Shown piece after piece: positions 48,956-60,949 of a stretch of DNA of 64,000 nucleotides; position 1 is the first letter of the stretch, and each line of letters opens with the position of its first letter. The notes under the pieces are model-generated. The model saw only the letters and a program-made list of their open reading frames with translations, made no database searches and was not told the origin of the DNA. Position numbers and translations under genes: made by a program. Source of the DNA: Druceiella hillmani (Eukaryota > Arthropoda > Insecta > Lepidoptera > Hepialidae); contig JAYKKI010000132.1 of NCBI GenBank assembly GCA_039881145.1, forward strand, positions 1,898,501 to 1,962,500. The letters run 5' to 3'.

Positions 48956-50056
48956 TTTAGAATTGCTTATTTTACTTTTAATAAAATTTCACTTTACTTT
49001 TAAAAGTCTAAAATATCGTTGTTTATTTTTTTATCAAAATTTAATTTAGGTGCTTGTTCATGAAATTATCTAAAGTTATAAAAAATCTGTTAAATTCCCG
49101 GATTATTTGAATCTGAACTTTCATCGTAGCCTCCGATGCAACAAAATTTTATACGGTCGACAAATCTACAAAAACGATGTTTATTTTTACTTACTTAAGA
49201 ATATTGAGCCATAAGACAAACATTGTTGTTAACAAATAATCTTAAATTAATAACTTTCAGTTATTTTGAAGTCATGTTTTTTTTTATTTTCTCAGTTAGA
49301 AATTTGAGATTAGTAACGCCATTTGTCGACTAGATACCAGAACGATTATAAATTAAATAAGTAAAAAAAAACCCTAACTTAATAGCAACCACAAATTCAG
49401 GAGTTTTTTTGTAAATATATTTATATACTAAAACAACTTCTAAGTCTTTTTCGCTCAGCAGTTTTTCCCTAATTTAAAAACCGGTCGAAGGGACCTCAAA
49501 TTCTTCAAAAACGGTATTCTATTAAATGACCTATAATTTGACATTCACCGTTTTCAATATCTTATATCAAATTTATTATTTACATAATAATATGATTACA
49601 CATACAGCAATATCATAATATAGCAAAAATAATTAGACTTTGCTTGAGAAAACAATAAATATGCGAATTGCGAGATGCACTAGAGGAAGTGAGACAGATT
49701 GCATTTATTGTCTTTTGCTTTGTTATTTTTTAGTCTTTGAATTAGCCTCAAATATATTAGCTTTAATTAATTTTAACCTTTATTATTACAATGTTCTGTG
49801 TAAGATAATTTTTCCTGAAAATATTTAAAAACGTGACCTTAAAATAATATTTTTTAGTCGTGGGAAAGAAAACACACACAAAAAATATCTTTAATGATGG
49901 ACACTTCTTTCATTTAATTTTGTATTGAAATGTATTCAGAATTGTGTCCCAACATATTATACATAAAGTGGAATTAGCTATTCATCAATGATACTATTTT
50001 TTTAATGTTTTCATGAAGATATGGTGTAAAATACTATGGAGTCCGCTGCGACAAAG
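48956..50056. other. AT-rich intergenic sequence, nothing recognised
   Basis: Short frames at 48764 and 49640 carry no domain. No repeat was seen. Confidence 0.4.
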
Positions 50057-50132
50057 AAAATGCCATATGTACATTGGTAATAAATCTGCGTGTACTGCAC
50101 ACAGATTATTACCAATGTACATATGACATTTT
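50057..50132. repeat. Hairpin: about 31-bp arms, 13-base loop
   Basis: Left arm 50057-50088 and right arm 50102-50132 are complementary except one substitution (gcc/gac) and one single-base indel. Loop 50089-50101. It is unrelated in sequence to PAL1 and to the other hairpins. Confidence 0.85.
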
Positions 50133-50641
50133 CAACACTTGTATTCATTACTAACTATGAATTTTTCTTCAGTTTAATGTCATCGAATAGACTTTAAATT
50201 ACACAAATAATCAAATTTCTTGTATATACGAGATTAATGCATGTCTGAAAAAAAATGTAAAATGGTCCTTTCTTCTTTCAAATTTAGATGGCAAGGCACC
50301 GTACTAGACACTGGTTTGGTCATTATTTTAATATAACTGTGGTCTGAATTTAACCTAAAATGTATTAGTAATACTTCGACTACTTTTAAGTATATAGTGA
50401 TTGCTCATTTTCTATACGTTCTAAGAAAAACTATATACCTCGTATTTATCACAACGTTATGAACTTTGTTATTAAATATCATGTTTATCGGATGAGTTGG
50501 TTTTGTTTCAAATGCTCAAAAAAAAGCTAAATGTCTTCTTTCAAATTGTTAAGACATATATTTTACATAATGCAATATCGTACTCTAAAAAACATAGAGG
50601 GCATATAATAAGGTTTAGGGAAAATGCACAAAAAAAGGAAG
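50133..50641. other. AT-rich spacer, nothing recognised
   Basis: No signal was found. Confidence 0.4.
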
Positions 50642-50748
50642 CATGAAAAATTAACTTTTAATTAAATAATTGTAAACTTAGTTATCATAACGCTCTTTGT
50701 TATGATAACTAAGTTTAGAATGATTTAACTAAAAGTAAATTTTTCATG
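50642..50748. repeat. Hairpin: 50-bp imperfect arms, 7-base loop
   Basis: Arms 50642-50691 and 50699-50748 pair with only about five mismatches. The inner 15 bp (aacttagttatcata and complement) are perfect. The loop is 'gctcttt'. It could be a short foldback transposon or an inverted duplication. Confidence 0.85.
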
Positions 50749-52739
50749 TTAACCTATGTTTCATGTAAACGCATGCACGCACAGGATAGGCTATATCAAA
50801 AAGTATGCGTTGGCTATACTTAACCACTTAATGGCTCAAACTTACGAACGTTTTACATTTACATTTCCATTTTTAAGTTAATCGGTTTAGTAGATTTTTG
50901 ATTTATTGAAATGTCAAATACTACTTCAATTTGTTCCAAGATTTTCTATTTGCCGCCACTTTATTCATCAGAAGATTTTCAAAAATCAAAACAAAGGAAA
51001 ATGGCTATTAAAAAAATAACGTGCGAATTTACAATAAATTATTATTAGTTGATGGTAAGATGAAGTATTTTCCTTTTTCTAAATAAATAATAATAATATA
51101 TTTTTTATGTAGCTACTAGTTAGTTGAGTGTCTTCTTAGGGCAACAAATTAACTAATAATATTAACCATTAATACTTGCGTACCTATATTATATTAAATA
51201 AATAAACCACTCAATTAGTATAAGAAATGACAATATCTTACATTCATTCCTAAATTACTGAATATAAAATGACTACGGAATTCATTTCATTGCATTAGCA
51301 TGTATGTATTTTATACTAAAAATTTCTTTAAATAATATGACGGGCTATTGAGAAAAAAGAATTGAAAATAATAGCCGATAATGACTTTTCAAATGAATAA
51401 TTCATTAAAGAAAAAATCAAATTTAATTTAAAGAAAACATTGACAGGAAATATATGTACAAAAGTACAGTAAATAATATATATTAAAGAAGTAGCGACTA
51501 AAAAATGTTATAATATAAAGTAAAATTGGAGCAAATGTAATATGAAAACCTCTTTTAAATCTTTCCTTCACAGAGCTTTATTCGAATTTATGGTAATTAT
51601 TAAAGTGTATAAGTGGCTTTTATTTATAGAACAATTTTCATATAACTTGGATACATTAGTTCAAGCCTACATACGATTGCTACGATTATGCATTGAGCTT
51701 ATTTTTGTGACAAAAATTTGAATACATTATTATTATTTGAACTCCTTCCTAAGAGAACTACGAATATCTACTATCTTACTTACGAATATCGAAATTGTTA
51801 TTCTTAAAATTTCCCGCTGGTTTGAAATAATTTATTTTCATAGTATGCCATGTCGACTTCATAGTCGATAAATAAAAAATACGTCAAGATAAGTTAAACG
51901 TCATTAATTCAACATTATTTAATAAAAAAAATCAATTTTTAATTAGATAGTGGTTTTCGAACATCTATTTTATGGTGCAATGATTATTTGCGGTATACCA
52001 AATTTTAATGATCACACTGCAAAAGATTTCACTTATGAGGATATAGATTTAGTTCGGCTTTAGAATGGTATAATACTTTTTTTAAACGGTGAATAAATAT
52101 TTATCAATAACAATAATAATTTTTTTTCTCAGAGAGTTTTTTTTCTCTTTCCATTTAAGTTATGATTAATAAATTGTTCTTAATAAGATCCCAACATTCC
52201 ATCTTACATAAGATCCCAACATTCCATTTCAAGTGGGGTAAAAGATAAAAAATTTTAAAAAATCTAAGTGATTTTGTTTTTATGATATAAGCATTTTATT
52301 GAAAAATGTAGAAAATCGACATCTATACAAAGGTTTTAGGTATTATCATGATAAGTTGCAAATTTATTTATTCTAATTTTTATAGCAGTTGCCTCCCACA
52401 CAATACTACTATTAAAAACAATCCTAAGTAAAAACAAATTTTCTTGCAATTATTAGAAAACATTGGGTTCAGCTAATTTTGACACGTCATGTTGTATAAA
52501 AATGTAATGGCATTGTCAAAGAAAGTCATTGCAAAAGTGAGCGCATCTAATTAAAATTTCAAAATGGTACAATACATGCGACATTTGGCTTTAAAAAATA
52601 CTTGTATTTATTCCAAAACAAGATCTAATTTAAAATTAATAAGTTTACGCAGTGGAAGTGGAATTCAGTGTCTATCGGCATGATTAAGGTTTGAGATTCA
52701 TGTAGTCTAAGTTAACCATACGTCAATGGATATAAATAA
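50749..52739. other. AT-rich sequence with one 25-bp direct repeat
   Basis: 'ataagatcccaacattccat' occurs at 52183 and 52208. Otherwise no gene, RNA or repeat was recognised. Confidence 0.45.
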
Positions 52740-53058
52740 CAGTGGGATAGACAGTGACGTCATTTAATTTGAGGAAGAATAAAACAGATAGTAACGCTAT
52801 AGTAGAGTATGAGTGGGACAAATAGTGAGGCCGTTTTCTATTGTTTTTAATTTATTTGTTAGGTCGGTATGACACGAAACATAGTCGATATCATGCCATA
52901 CTCAGTATCATTACTCACACTGCTCTCGTACTGACGACTCTAGCTTAGTGTATGTTAGACTTCATTACCCTATGATTACGAAATTGAACTGACCTGGTAT
53001 TTTCCCGAACTTTTGATTTTGTGTTGCGTAATAGGATTTATTCGACAATTTTTTCACC

Positions 53059-54192
53059 ATGCCCTCTCCGTATATCGCGTTAGATTTCGCTAACATGCAC
53101 TAGATCTATAAATAATACAGATATAATGCTAGTGTTAAAAGCAGATTGTATCGTGAGAGATACCCGAATGCTGAATGTTATCCGAATAATCGAGTATTCG
53201 TGAGTTCACCAAGCAGTATCAGAGGGTCACTTATTTATTTGGTTATTTATTTACCTACTTTGATATACCTAATTGATACATATGGCGGACTTATTGACTA
53301 CGAGAGCAATCTCTTACAGCCAACCATAACACCAAACCAGCCCCGCTGGATGAACGGCCAAGAATCGAACCCACGTCGTAAAATACCGTATGCCTTGTGA
53401 TCCACCCAAAACACCACAGTGACGACGATTTATCTGGTCGCCGTAGAAGTTCACGAAGACTCAGAATGGACTACGATGAGGTTTTGCAAGAAACCAAAAC
53501 TGAAGCGAGAACTTCAGTACAATGCCATAGAAGAAAACACGTGAGTGCTAATAAGTAGTTTATATCGTATTTTGCAACGTCACAAGTTCAACCCGCACCA
53601 GGTACAAAATTTACAGAGTGTGTTACTCCGTGACTATTCCAGACGGATCTTTACTTGCCGAAGAATGCTACAAAAAATATTGAAGATTCTAGATAGAATT
53701 TTATGGTCCAATGACACAACATGCAAAAGAGACGGGTTCTTAAATGTGTACAATTTGCACCGTTAGTGTGTCGAGAATCCGCATCTTATACGGGAAAACA
53801 AATCTCAGTACTAATTTAAAGTGAATCTGTAGCCTGGAATATTAAAAGATCAAGTTATTGGAGTATTTTAATTACCGGAGATCTTGAACGCTAAAACTCA
53901 CCTTGATATTCTAGGAAACCATCTACCAGATTTATTAAAAGACGTGCCACTAAATATTTTGCGTCCAATGTGGTACCAAAATAATGGTTGCCTTGGTTAT
54001 TATGCACGTCCAGTGCGAGAATACCTCAATGAAGAGAATGCAAACAGATGGATTGAAGGCCTTGATCCAATTTTCTTGCGACCAGATTTAAATCTCCTAG
54101 ACCTCTTTTTCTGGAGTTGTCGGAAGGAAAAATTTATTCTAAATTCATATCAAATATTGCCGAACTACGTCGAAGAATCTCGGAAGCTGTGA
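53059..54192 (+). pseudogene. Mariner-like transposase pseudogene, split by a SINE
   Basis: ATG at 53059 opens the frame (MPSPYIALDFANMH...), with stops after NMH and IYK. It includes LYRERYPN, which is typical of the N-terminal helix-turn-helix of a large insect mariner-like family. After the SINE come DYDEVLQETKTEARTS, then a -1/+1 shift into LYRILQRHKFNPHQVQ, and a DDE domain. That domain shows ILWSNDTTC where relatives have S-D-E, WYQNNGCLGYYARPVREYLN where relatives have Q-H-D-G, and RPDLNLLDLFFW with its Asp kept. Two of the three catalytic aspartates are therefore replaced by Asn. Further stops lie between about 53766 and 53884. Family recognition is from memory of conserved motifs. 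Confidence 0.9.
53231..53417 (-). mobile_element. tRNA-derived SINE, copy 2, inside the mariner transposase
   Basis: Read on the minus strand: head near 53417 (gtggtgttttgggtggatca, then caaggcatacgg), B box gggttcgattcttgg at 53373-53359 (perfect GGTTCGANTC core), body 'gtaagagattgctctcgtag', 'aataagtccgccatat', and a (TAAA)-type tail ending near 53231. It interrupts the transposase after FVSSPS. No convincing target-site duplication is visible, perhaps through decay. Confidence 0.82.
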
Positions 54193-54389
54193 AACATATC
54201 ATTTTACGATGATATGCATCATCGGTAAGAGATAATTTTTAATGCAATGTCGTGCATACTTTAATACCGTTGGCGGGCACTTCGAATTTGCTATAATGTA
54301 AGTAATGAAATTATTTCAATGTATCATTTAAACGTCTTACATCTGTAGAGAATTATGGAATGGCGTCACTATTTCTCCTGCCCTCCTAT

Positions 54390-55265
54390 ATATGTGTATC
54401 TCACTCTTACTAATATTCATTGACGTCTGTCTAGCTCAGACTAGATGAATCTGAAACCTGAATCTTGTCTGTAGGCACTGAATGTCATGAGTGAAGACAT
54501 TAATTTTAATCTGGTTCTTGTTTAGAAAAAATACATATATTTTTTTTAAAACCAAATGTAGAATGTATTCCACCGTTTTGAAATTTTCGTTAGTTGCTCC
54601 AACTTTTACTATAACTTGCTACGATAGTACTGGTATCTTTTTTATAACATAATTAGCAAAAAACAATATCTACTAATCATTTCAAGAAAAAATGTAGACA
54701 AAAATATTTTTTGCGTTTAAACTATATAAATAAAAATTTAGGATTGGTTTTAATAGCAGTTTTATATGGATGATCGTTACAAATTTTAGAATAATACAAT
54801 TTACAAATCTGTCATGATAGAACCTAAAAAGATTTTACAGATTAAAAATTTTGGTTTTTAACATTAAATGTTTAAGATTTTTTTATATGTTTTCTGGGTA
54901 GTCATAAACTGAACTACTCCCTGCACCCTGATTGGGGTTGAATTTTGGGATACTCTATATAATAAATTAAATTATTTACAAACTATAAAATGCCTTCAAC
55001 TTTTATAACCCATAGCAAAGCAAGAACCGCATTTTCTTGAAATTTTTTTTGCACCTGTTGGAAAAGACTTTCTTTTTACCAAATTGTGTGGATTGTTTCA
55101 TCAGTTTTCCTTCTAAGATTAAATTCTGAGGTCGCTTCTTTGACACAGACGAATTTCTTGAAATAACTCTAAATGAAAAAGGTTATCCGGATGAATTCTG
55201 AAAATCGGGCTAGCCATTGTATTAGGTATGACAATCAAACCTTTCAAGCACTTATTTTGTTAAGT
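54390..55265. other. AT-rich spacer, nothing recognised
   Basis: No coding, RNA or repeat signal was noticed. Confidence 0.4.
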
Positions 55266-55313
55266 GCGGTTGACTTATAATCGGTTGACTTATTATGCGG
55301 TTGACTTGTAAAT
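55266..55313. repeat. 15-16 bp tandem repeat, three units
   Basis: 'cggttgactta' or 'cggttgacttg' occurs at 55267, 55282 and 55298. Spacers are AT-rich. Confidence 0.8.
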
Positions 55314-55371
55314 CACGAATGGGTTTCTTATGAACGTTGCTTTAACGGTAAGAGATATGGTGATAGTAATC

Positions 55372-55414
55372 TATTTATATTTATATTTATATATATGTAT
55401 ATATATATATATAC

Positions 55415-55453
<39 letters not shown>

Positions 55454-55459
55454 CGTATA
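55372..55459. repeat. (TA)n microsatellite with interruptions
   Basis: It begins as 'atttat' units, then TA repeat interrupted by tg, ac and ac. Confidence 0.95.
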
Positions 55460-57587
55460 AATTTCATTCAGCGGTCGACAAAATTGGATCAAGATAATGG
55501 CTGTGGTTCAAGTTTTAAAAAGAATTGTTAAAATTAGTTTTAAAATAAAAGTATGTGCGATATATATTTAAAAAAATATGTATACCTAAAATTTATTCAT
55601 GATATTCTGGAAAAATTAAAAAACACCTAAGGTCAATACGCCCATGAAAATTAAGGCTTTCCAAGACGAGCTTCAAAAAAATGAACTTCATTTTATTTTG
55701 ATAAATGAAACATATTTCAGTGAGAAATAGTATATTTGACGCTTTGTTTTAGTGCATTAATTATCCTATCCCTATCTTTTAAAATTGAAATTAAATTTCA
55801 TCAAAGAAACCTTTTAAATTTACACTGAAAGTTAACTTAATGGCGCTGTGGTCCATTTTTATACCTGTGTACTTTTTATATATCATTTTTCACAATCGAT
55901 GTCCCAATTGAAAGAAAATGTTTGGTCAATTTAAATAAAAATAATTTGTCAACCGCCCACTGTTTCCCGTTAACAATTTTTCTTTAATAATACAGATAAC
56001 CGAAACTTTACGCAATCCTCTTTTTTGATTGGCGCTTGCCGTCGGTACTATTTAAATTAAAGGCTTAGTCAATACGAGCTTAAAATTGGTCAGTTAAATG
56101 CAATGATTCTAACATAAAAAAAATTCTAACTAAAAATAATTTGAATTGTAAAAAGTTTATTGCTATCGGTTACGTTAAAAAACTGTAACAAAAATTAATT
56201 TCACAAACTTCGTTTTAGTCTTAGCCTACTTTACAACAGACTTTACCTAACTTAAAATACTGCTGTCGCATTATAGTGAGCTGTACGCGAGGAAGAATAT
56301 TTAATAAAGTTCATATAAACCTTTTAGATATGTTTAATTTTTTCATGAATATATTCGGAAATCACTTTAAATAATAATTTTTTTTTAAATATTATTATTT
56401 GATGATTAAAAAATAAAGATGCTTTGTATAAAATATAAAAATAATACAACCAAAAGTTATGTCATTGTATAAAGTTTTATGGTATGATACAAGTAACCGA
56501 AATGATAGAAATTAAATATTGGCCGGTCAAATTTAACACCGATACCGACAGATAAAGGTTCTAGAGTAGAGATATAATTTCATTGTTTGAATAGGATAAT
56601 AACCCTTATTATGGGGATCAAATATGTGCGTTAAAAAGTTTGTTAAGGAAAAGTTGGTTAAGAACCTTTCACATACATGTGTATGTATGTCCTTAGAACA
56701 GATAAATCTAGAACCCGAATTGAAAACTGAAAATAGTTTATAACTATATTTTTACCTGAGAAATCTACATGGTATATGTCTCGCATAAAATATCTCTTTT
56801 TAATCTCGTTTTAATTTTGCCTGTCTTCATCGTCATTAGTCCATACCACTCTCACAAAACAAGACGTAAATGAGTTATAATCTCATTTTCCTCAACGCCC
56901 TAGAAATCAGTGTTTGAATAAAACTGGTTTCGCTACTTAAATATTTATTACAGAGATTATTTCAATCCATTATATCGTGTCATTTGTAATAATACTGATA
57001 ATATTTATTCTTTTTAACCGTCACTAGAATATAATTTTTATGGATTATTTGCAATCTATTAGATAAGAAAAAAATAATATATAGGTAGAGAAGTGATAAA
57101 AAGTATTATTTTTGTATTATTATTTTCACTATAAATTTTGCTTTATTATCGGTAGTGTTTTGGTTAGTTGTATTGTTGTAAAATTTCTTGACATGCTCTT
57201 TGATATGAACATTTGTCAATACATAAAAGGTTATTATCTAACATTTTTGAAATAAAAAATGTTTTATTTTTAAAATGTAATTGTCATAAGTGTTTATAAT
57301 GATTACAAAAAGTAAGAAGTCCTGATTTTATAATGACTATTAAAATTATTATTTCCAAATATCATCAGTTTTCAAATGTCAATCTGTTTTTAAATAACGC
57401 TGTCATTCATCAAATATGTAAAACTTGTGGGAACCAAATGATGATTTTCTTAAATATCCAGTTAATTAGATATTAAAATAAAAATTATATTTTATGCGGA
57501 TCAGCGTATGATATGTGCATTTTGATTGTACTAACGATTATTAAAATCTTTTTACAGTGTCAAAGTTCATCGAAAACTAACGTGGAA
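55460..57587. other. AT-rich intergenic sequence, nothing recognised
   Basis: No gene or RNA was seen. A 'ctacatggtatatgtctcgc' word at 56765 resembles the tandem unit at 48876. Confidence 0.4.
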
Positions 57588-57632
57588 AATCAATCTAATA
57601 CTCAAATCTAATAATCTAATAATCAAATCAAC
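57588..57632. repeat. Short 'aatctaata' tandem stretch
   Basis: Variants of 'aatctaat' / 'aatcaaat' recur about six times in 45 bases. Confidence 0.7.
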
Positions 57633-58120
57633 TAAAATCGTACAGATACAAGCGAATGTATTTCAGGAAGATCCTCGGAATTTGTGGTACATTTAAGTGT
57701 GTGAAGTATAGCTATTAATAAAATGTCTACTACTAAAAGTCTAGTATTATTTTCAATTATCCACATCAATAATTTTGATATTTAACCCATAAACTTTCTC
57801 ACATTTAAGTGGCGATTTGAGCAAATTCACATCAAATATTTATATTTTCTTTTCTATTTTTTAAATTTCTAATAAATTTTTCTTTCGAAGCAAATTAACA
57901 ACAAAATAAGGAGACAAATATACCTAATCGAATAGATGTTTTAACAGAAATTATTTGTACATAAGGGATTCAATCGAGACCAAACCCAAACTAGTACTCA
58001 GCATTCAACCACAGCGTGTCCTTTAGTGTCACACACACTGATGTCGGTTATCAATACAATTTATTTATAAATATATATTCTCATTATTTTGAATTTATGG
58101 AATAAAAAAAAATTGAGGAG
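57633..58120. other. AT-rich spacer
   Basis: The 20 bases 'attttgatatttaacccata' (57771-57790) lie in a 26-base word found again at 58901-58926. Nothing else was seen. Confidence 0.4.
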
Positions 58121-58149
58121 TATATATATATATATATATATATATATAA
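58121..58149. repeat. Short (TA)n microsatellite
   Basis: About 28 bases of TA repeat. Confidence 0.9.
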
Positions 58150-59822
58150 GTGTAAATGTATTCATATGTATATACATTGGGATCATTTTTGTCTTTACTT
58201 TTTATTTAAATTTTCATTTTTGTAAATATTTCAATATATTGTTTTAGTTCTACCAAATTCTTTGAGAATTGTTCACCGAATTATAACTAACCATTCCTTT
58301 CTGTAGCTGACGTAAAAGGTTGTAATGCCTTGGTAATTTCCATTTAATAAATATAAGCCTAAAAATTTGTTACTTACTTTATTGGAAACTCGAATAAACT
58401 TTAAATTAAGCATATAGTTTTAGATAACATTAGTATTTAAATACATCAAACTGATTTCATTTCCATCTATTTATGAAATGTTTTAAGCAAGATGTCAGCA
58501 GTTTGGATGTTCACGCTTCATTCACTTAATTTCATTAAAATGTTTATGCAAATTAAATTTATTCAATATAAGGATAATAGAAAATAAATATCAGTGCATA
58601 ATTTAAAAATATTACTTCCCTCATAAATTACAAATTAATCTTGAAGAAGCTACTTGATTCTAATGTATACAGAAAGTTATTTCCCAGAAGATGTAGTCAA
58701 AATAACACATGTTTTAAATTTTGTCTCTTTTGGTTCCTTATATTTCTGATTGGAATTGAATTATTTAGTGGCAAGAAAATTTTGAAAAGTGGAGCAAAGT
58801 CTTGGACAGTTATTTTACTAATACATAAATTAACTTCTTTTAATACACACATAGTATTAATTAATGTTTTTATATTCTGCGAAACTTGTTACTCATGTGT
58901 ATAATTTTGATATTTAACCCATAAACGTTTTGATATTTAACTCATACGTTACGTGTTCATGAAAATTTAATTAAGGATCTCAATGGTAATAAGAATCAAA
59001 AATTCATCATTACGGACTTCGGGCTTAAAGAAATATTTTTAATAATAGCCACATTATTCATTAATTATTCAATTCATTATACAGCATTATGCTGGCTCTA
59101 ACCAGAGGAAGAATGTAAAATTTGTAATATTTTGCATAATATATGGCAGATATCTGTCCTAAATTAAAAGCGTTATAGAAAATTAACTTTGCTGCTTTGA
59201 TCTTATAATTTTTTACGGCAAATTTATTAAAGAAAGTACTTTGAGACCGTCGACTTGATTAATGCCATTTGTGAGCAAAAGTGCGTAGTTGCCTTAAATA
59301 CGTTTCCCAGGAAAGTTTTCAATTAAACACAATCAATAATATATTAAAATATAGCGTTGATGTATTTATCTTGAAACCGACGGAGTTAAATAGTTTCTTA
59401 GACAATATTTGAAAAGTTAGCAGAATTGCCAACTTTAGCTATTAGTTAAATGGATTTTTGGCACAAAATGGCGTTAAGTCAATTAGTTGGTAATTCGTTT
59501 TTGTTAAATTTTATATGATCTTTATTTATTGAATCTTTTTGAATTCTTTAACAAATTTAAATATATATCCTTTGAAACAAGAACTTGATATGTATAATTT
59601 CATATAAAAATCATTAAATATTTTAATTAGGATCGAAATAACTTGAACTAGATAAATATGGTGCATTTTTATTGTTTTCGGTTAAAAGTAGATTAAACAA
59701 TTTGTTTATTAAATTGCATTATTCTTTTATTTGATGACTGCAAATTTAAAATAAATTTTGACAACAAATTTAAATATTTTAATATTTTTAATAAATTCAC
59801 ATTTTACCTTATTGATGTATTT
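58150..59822. other. AT-rich sequence with one short duplication
   Basis: 'ttttgatatttaacycata' occurs twice in tandem at 58905-58947. The 87-codon frame at 58641-58904 has no domain that I recognise. Confidence 0.4.
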
Positions 59823-59823
59823 A

Positions 59824-59832
59824 TACATATAT

Positions 59833-59895
<63 letters not shown>
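59824..59895. repeat. (CA)n(TA)n microsatellite
   Basis: The left flank 'gatgtatttatacatata' is shared with the run at 3829. Tyr-Ile frames on both strands are repeat translations. Confidence 0.95.
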
Positions 59896-59900
<5 letters not shown>

Positions 59901-60949
59901 AGCACATAAAATTAGGATAACTAAACACTTTAAAATTTATAACTGGAATTAAATTAAGTACAAAAATTGTAAAAAAGTTAAACATCAGAAAAAAATAGGA
60001 CACTATTTTAGAAACTACTATTAATTTCATTTTCCATTTTCACAAGTCGAGACGTTCGGTAAACAGCTCAAATGTGCAATTTCTTACACTTTAATTGAAA
60101 AATGCAAAAAAACTCCTGAATGGAATTAATTCGCTTTCCATTTGTCTTAATTTGAAGACATAGAGTCGTTAGAGTCATTATTTAAACATTTCTCAAATTC
60201 TCGAAATACTATATAATTGGGTGTGTAGCTTAATTATAATTATGAAGTGTAACATAAATTGCACCGAACATACCGGAAACGTAGATTACTGTGAAAGATT
60301 GAACACATTCTCAACTTAATAATTTTGGTTGAAATCGTTCTCTTGACTTGAAATAATTATCATAAATTTTTAAATGCTTCTTTCAATTTTAAGTGTTTCA
60401 AGTCATTCAAATGAGTTTTCAACCAATTTTATTATATGTATAGTTTCTGTATAAAACTTAAACACTTTTTAAAAATGTTAAGACATTGAAAGATTGGCAT
60501 TATAACTTGAAGAAAAAACAGACAATTCCAGGGAGGATCAAACGACAATCGTGAGCACTTTTAAATATTTTCACAAGAAAATTTGGCTTTCATAGGAGGT
60601 TATTTCTGTAACATAGCTGATTTTTGGTGTTACCTCGTATTCGTACGTAAAAATCACACTTTATTTCTTATGAGCATGCCTAAGGATACAAAAATATGGA
60701 CAAAAGGTGGTCAATTTCAAGAGCCTATGTCTTAAAATTTATCAGAAACATTTCTTGAAACGAATCCTTCATTTCTTTTTAAATCACGTTATTGCCAAAA
60801 AGTTATTTAATTTTTTTGTCACATTTAAGTTTTCGTGAAAAGAATAGACGAAATAATGTCAATGCCAAGCGTTAGTCGGAAAAGTGGATTTCATTAGTAT
60901 ATACATGAATTTCATTAGTACATAACAATATAGGTACTTTTCTAAAAGG
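59896..60949. other. AT-rich spacer with small direct repeats
   Basis: 'atttcattagta' occurs at 60888 and 60909. No gene was recognised. Confidence 0.4.

Larger units (their letters stand above)
52740..54389 (+). mobile_element. Degenerate Tc1/mariner-superfamily transposon with nested SINE
   Basis: The ends are imperfect inverted repeats. The left starts near 52740 (cagtgggatagacagtgacg, then tcatt). The reverse complement of the right end at 54359-54389 gives 'gagggcaggagaaatagtga' then 'cgccatt'. TA dinucleotides lie beside both ends. A decayed transposase gene (53059-54192) fills the middle. A SINE on the opposite strand occupies 53231-53417. A second TIR-like word (gtgggacaaatagtgag) lies at 52813, just inside the left end. 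The size without the SINE (about 1.45 kb) fits this superfamily. The element is non-autonomous now, and its order relative to the SINE is clear: mariner first, SINE later. Confidence 0.85.

Noticed and set aside
53146..53400. Frame that seems to join a transposase N-terminus to an unknown protein
   Set aside because: The second part is the antisense of an inserted SINE, so the fusion is an accident of nesting.
53215..53435. Target-site duplication of the SINE in the mariner element
   Set aside because: The only candidates are 3-5 base words (for example gtcac versus agtgac) that do not match in the right orientation, so none is claimed.
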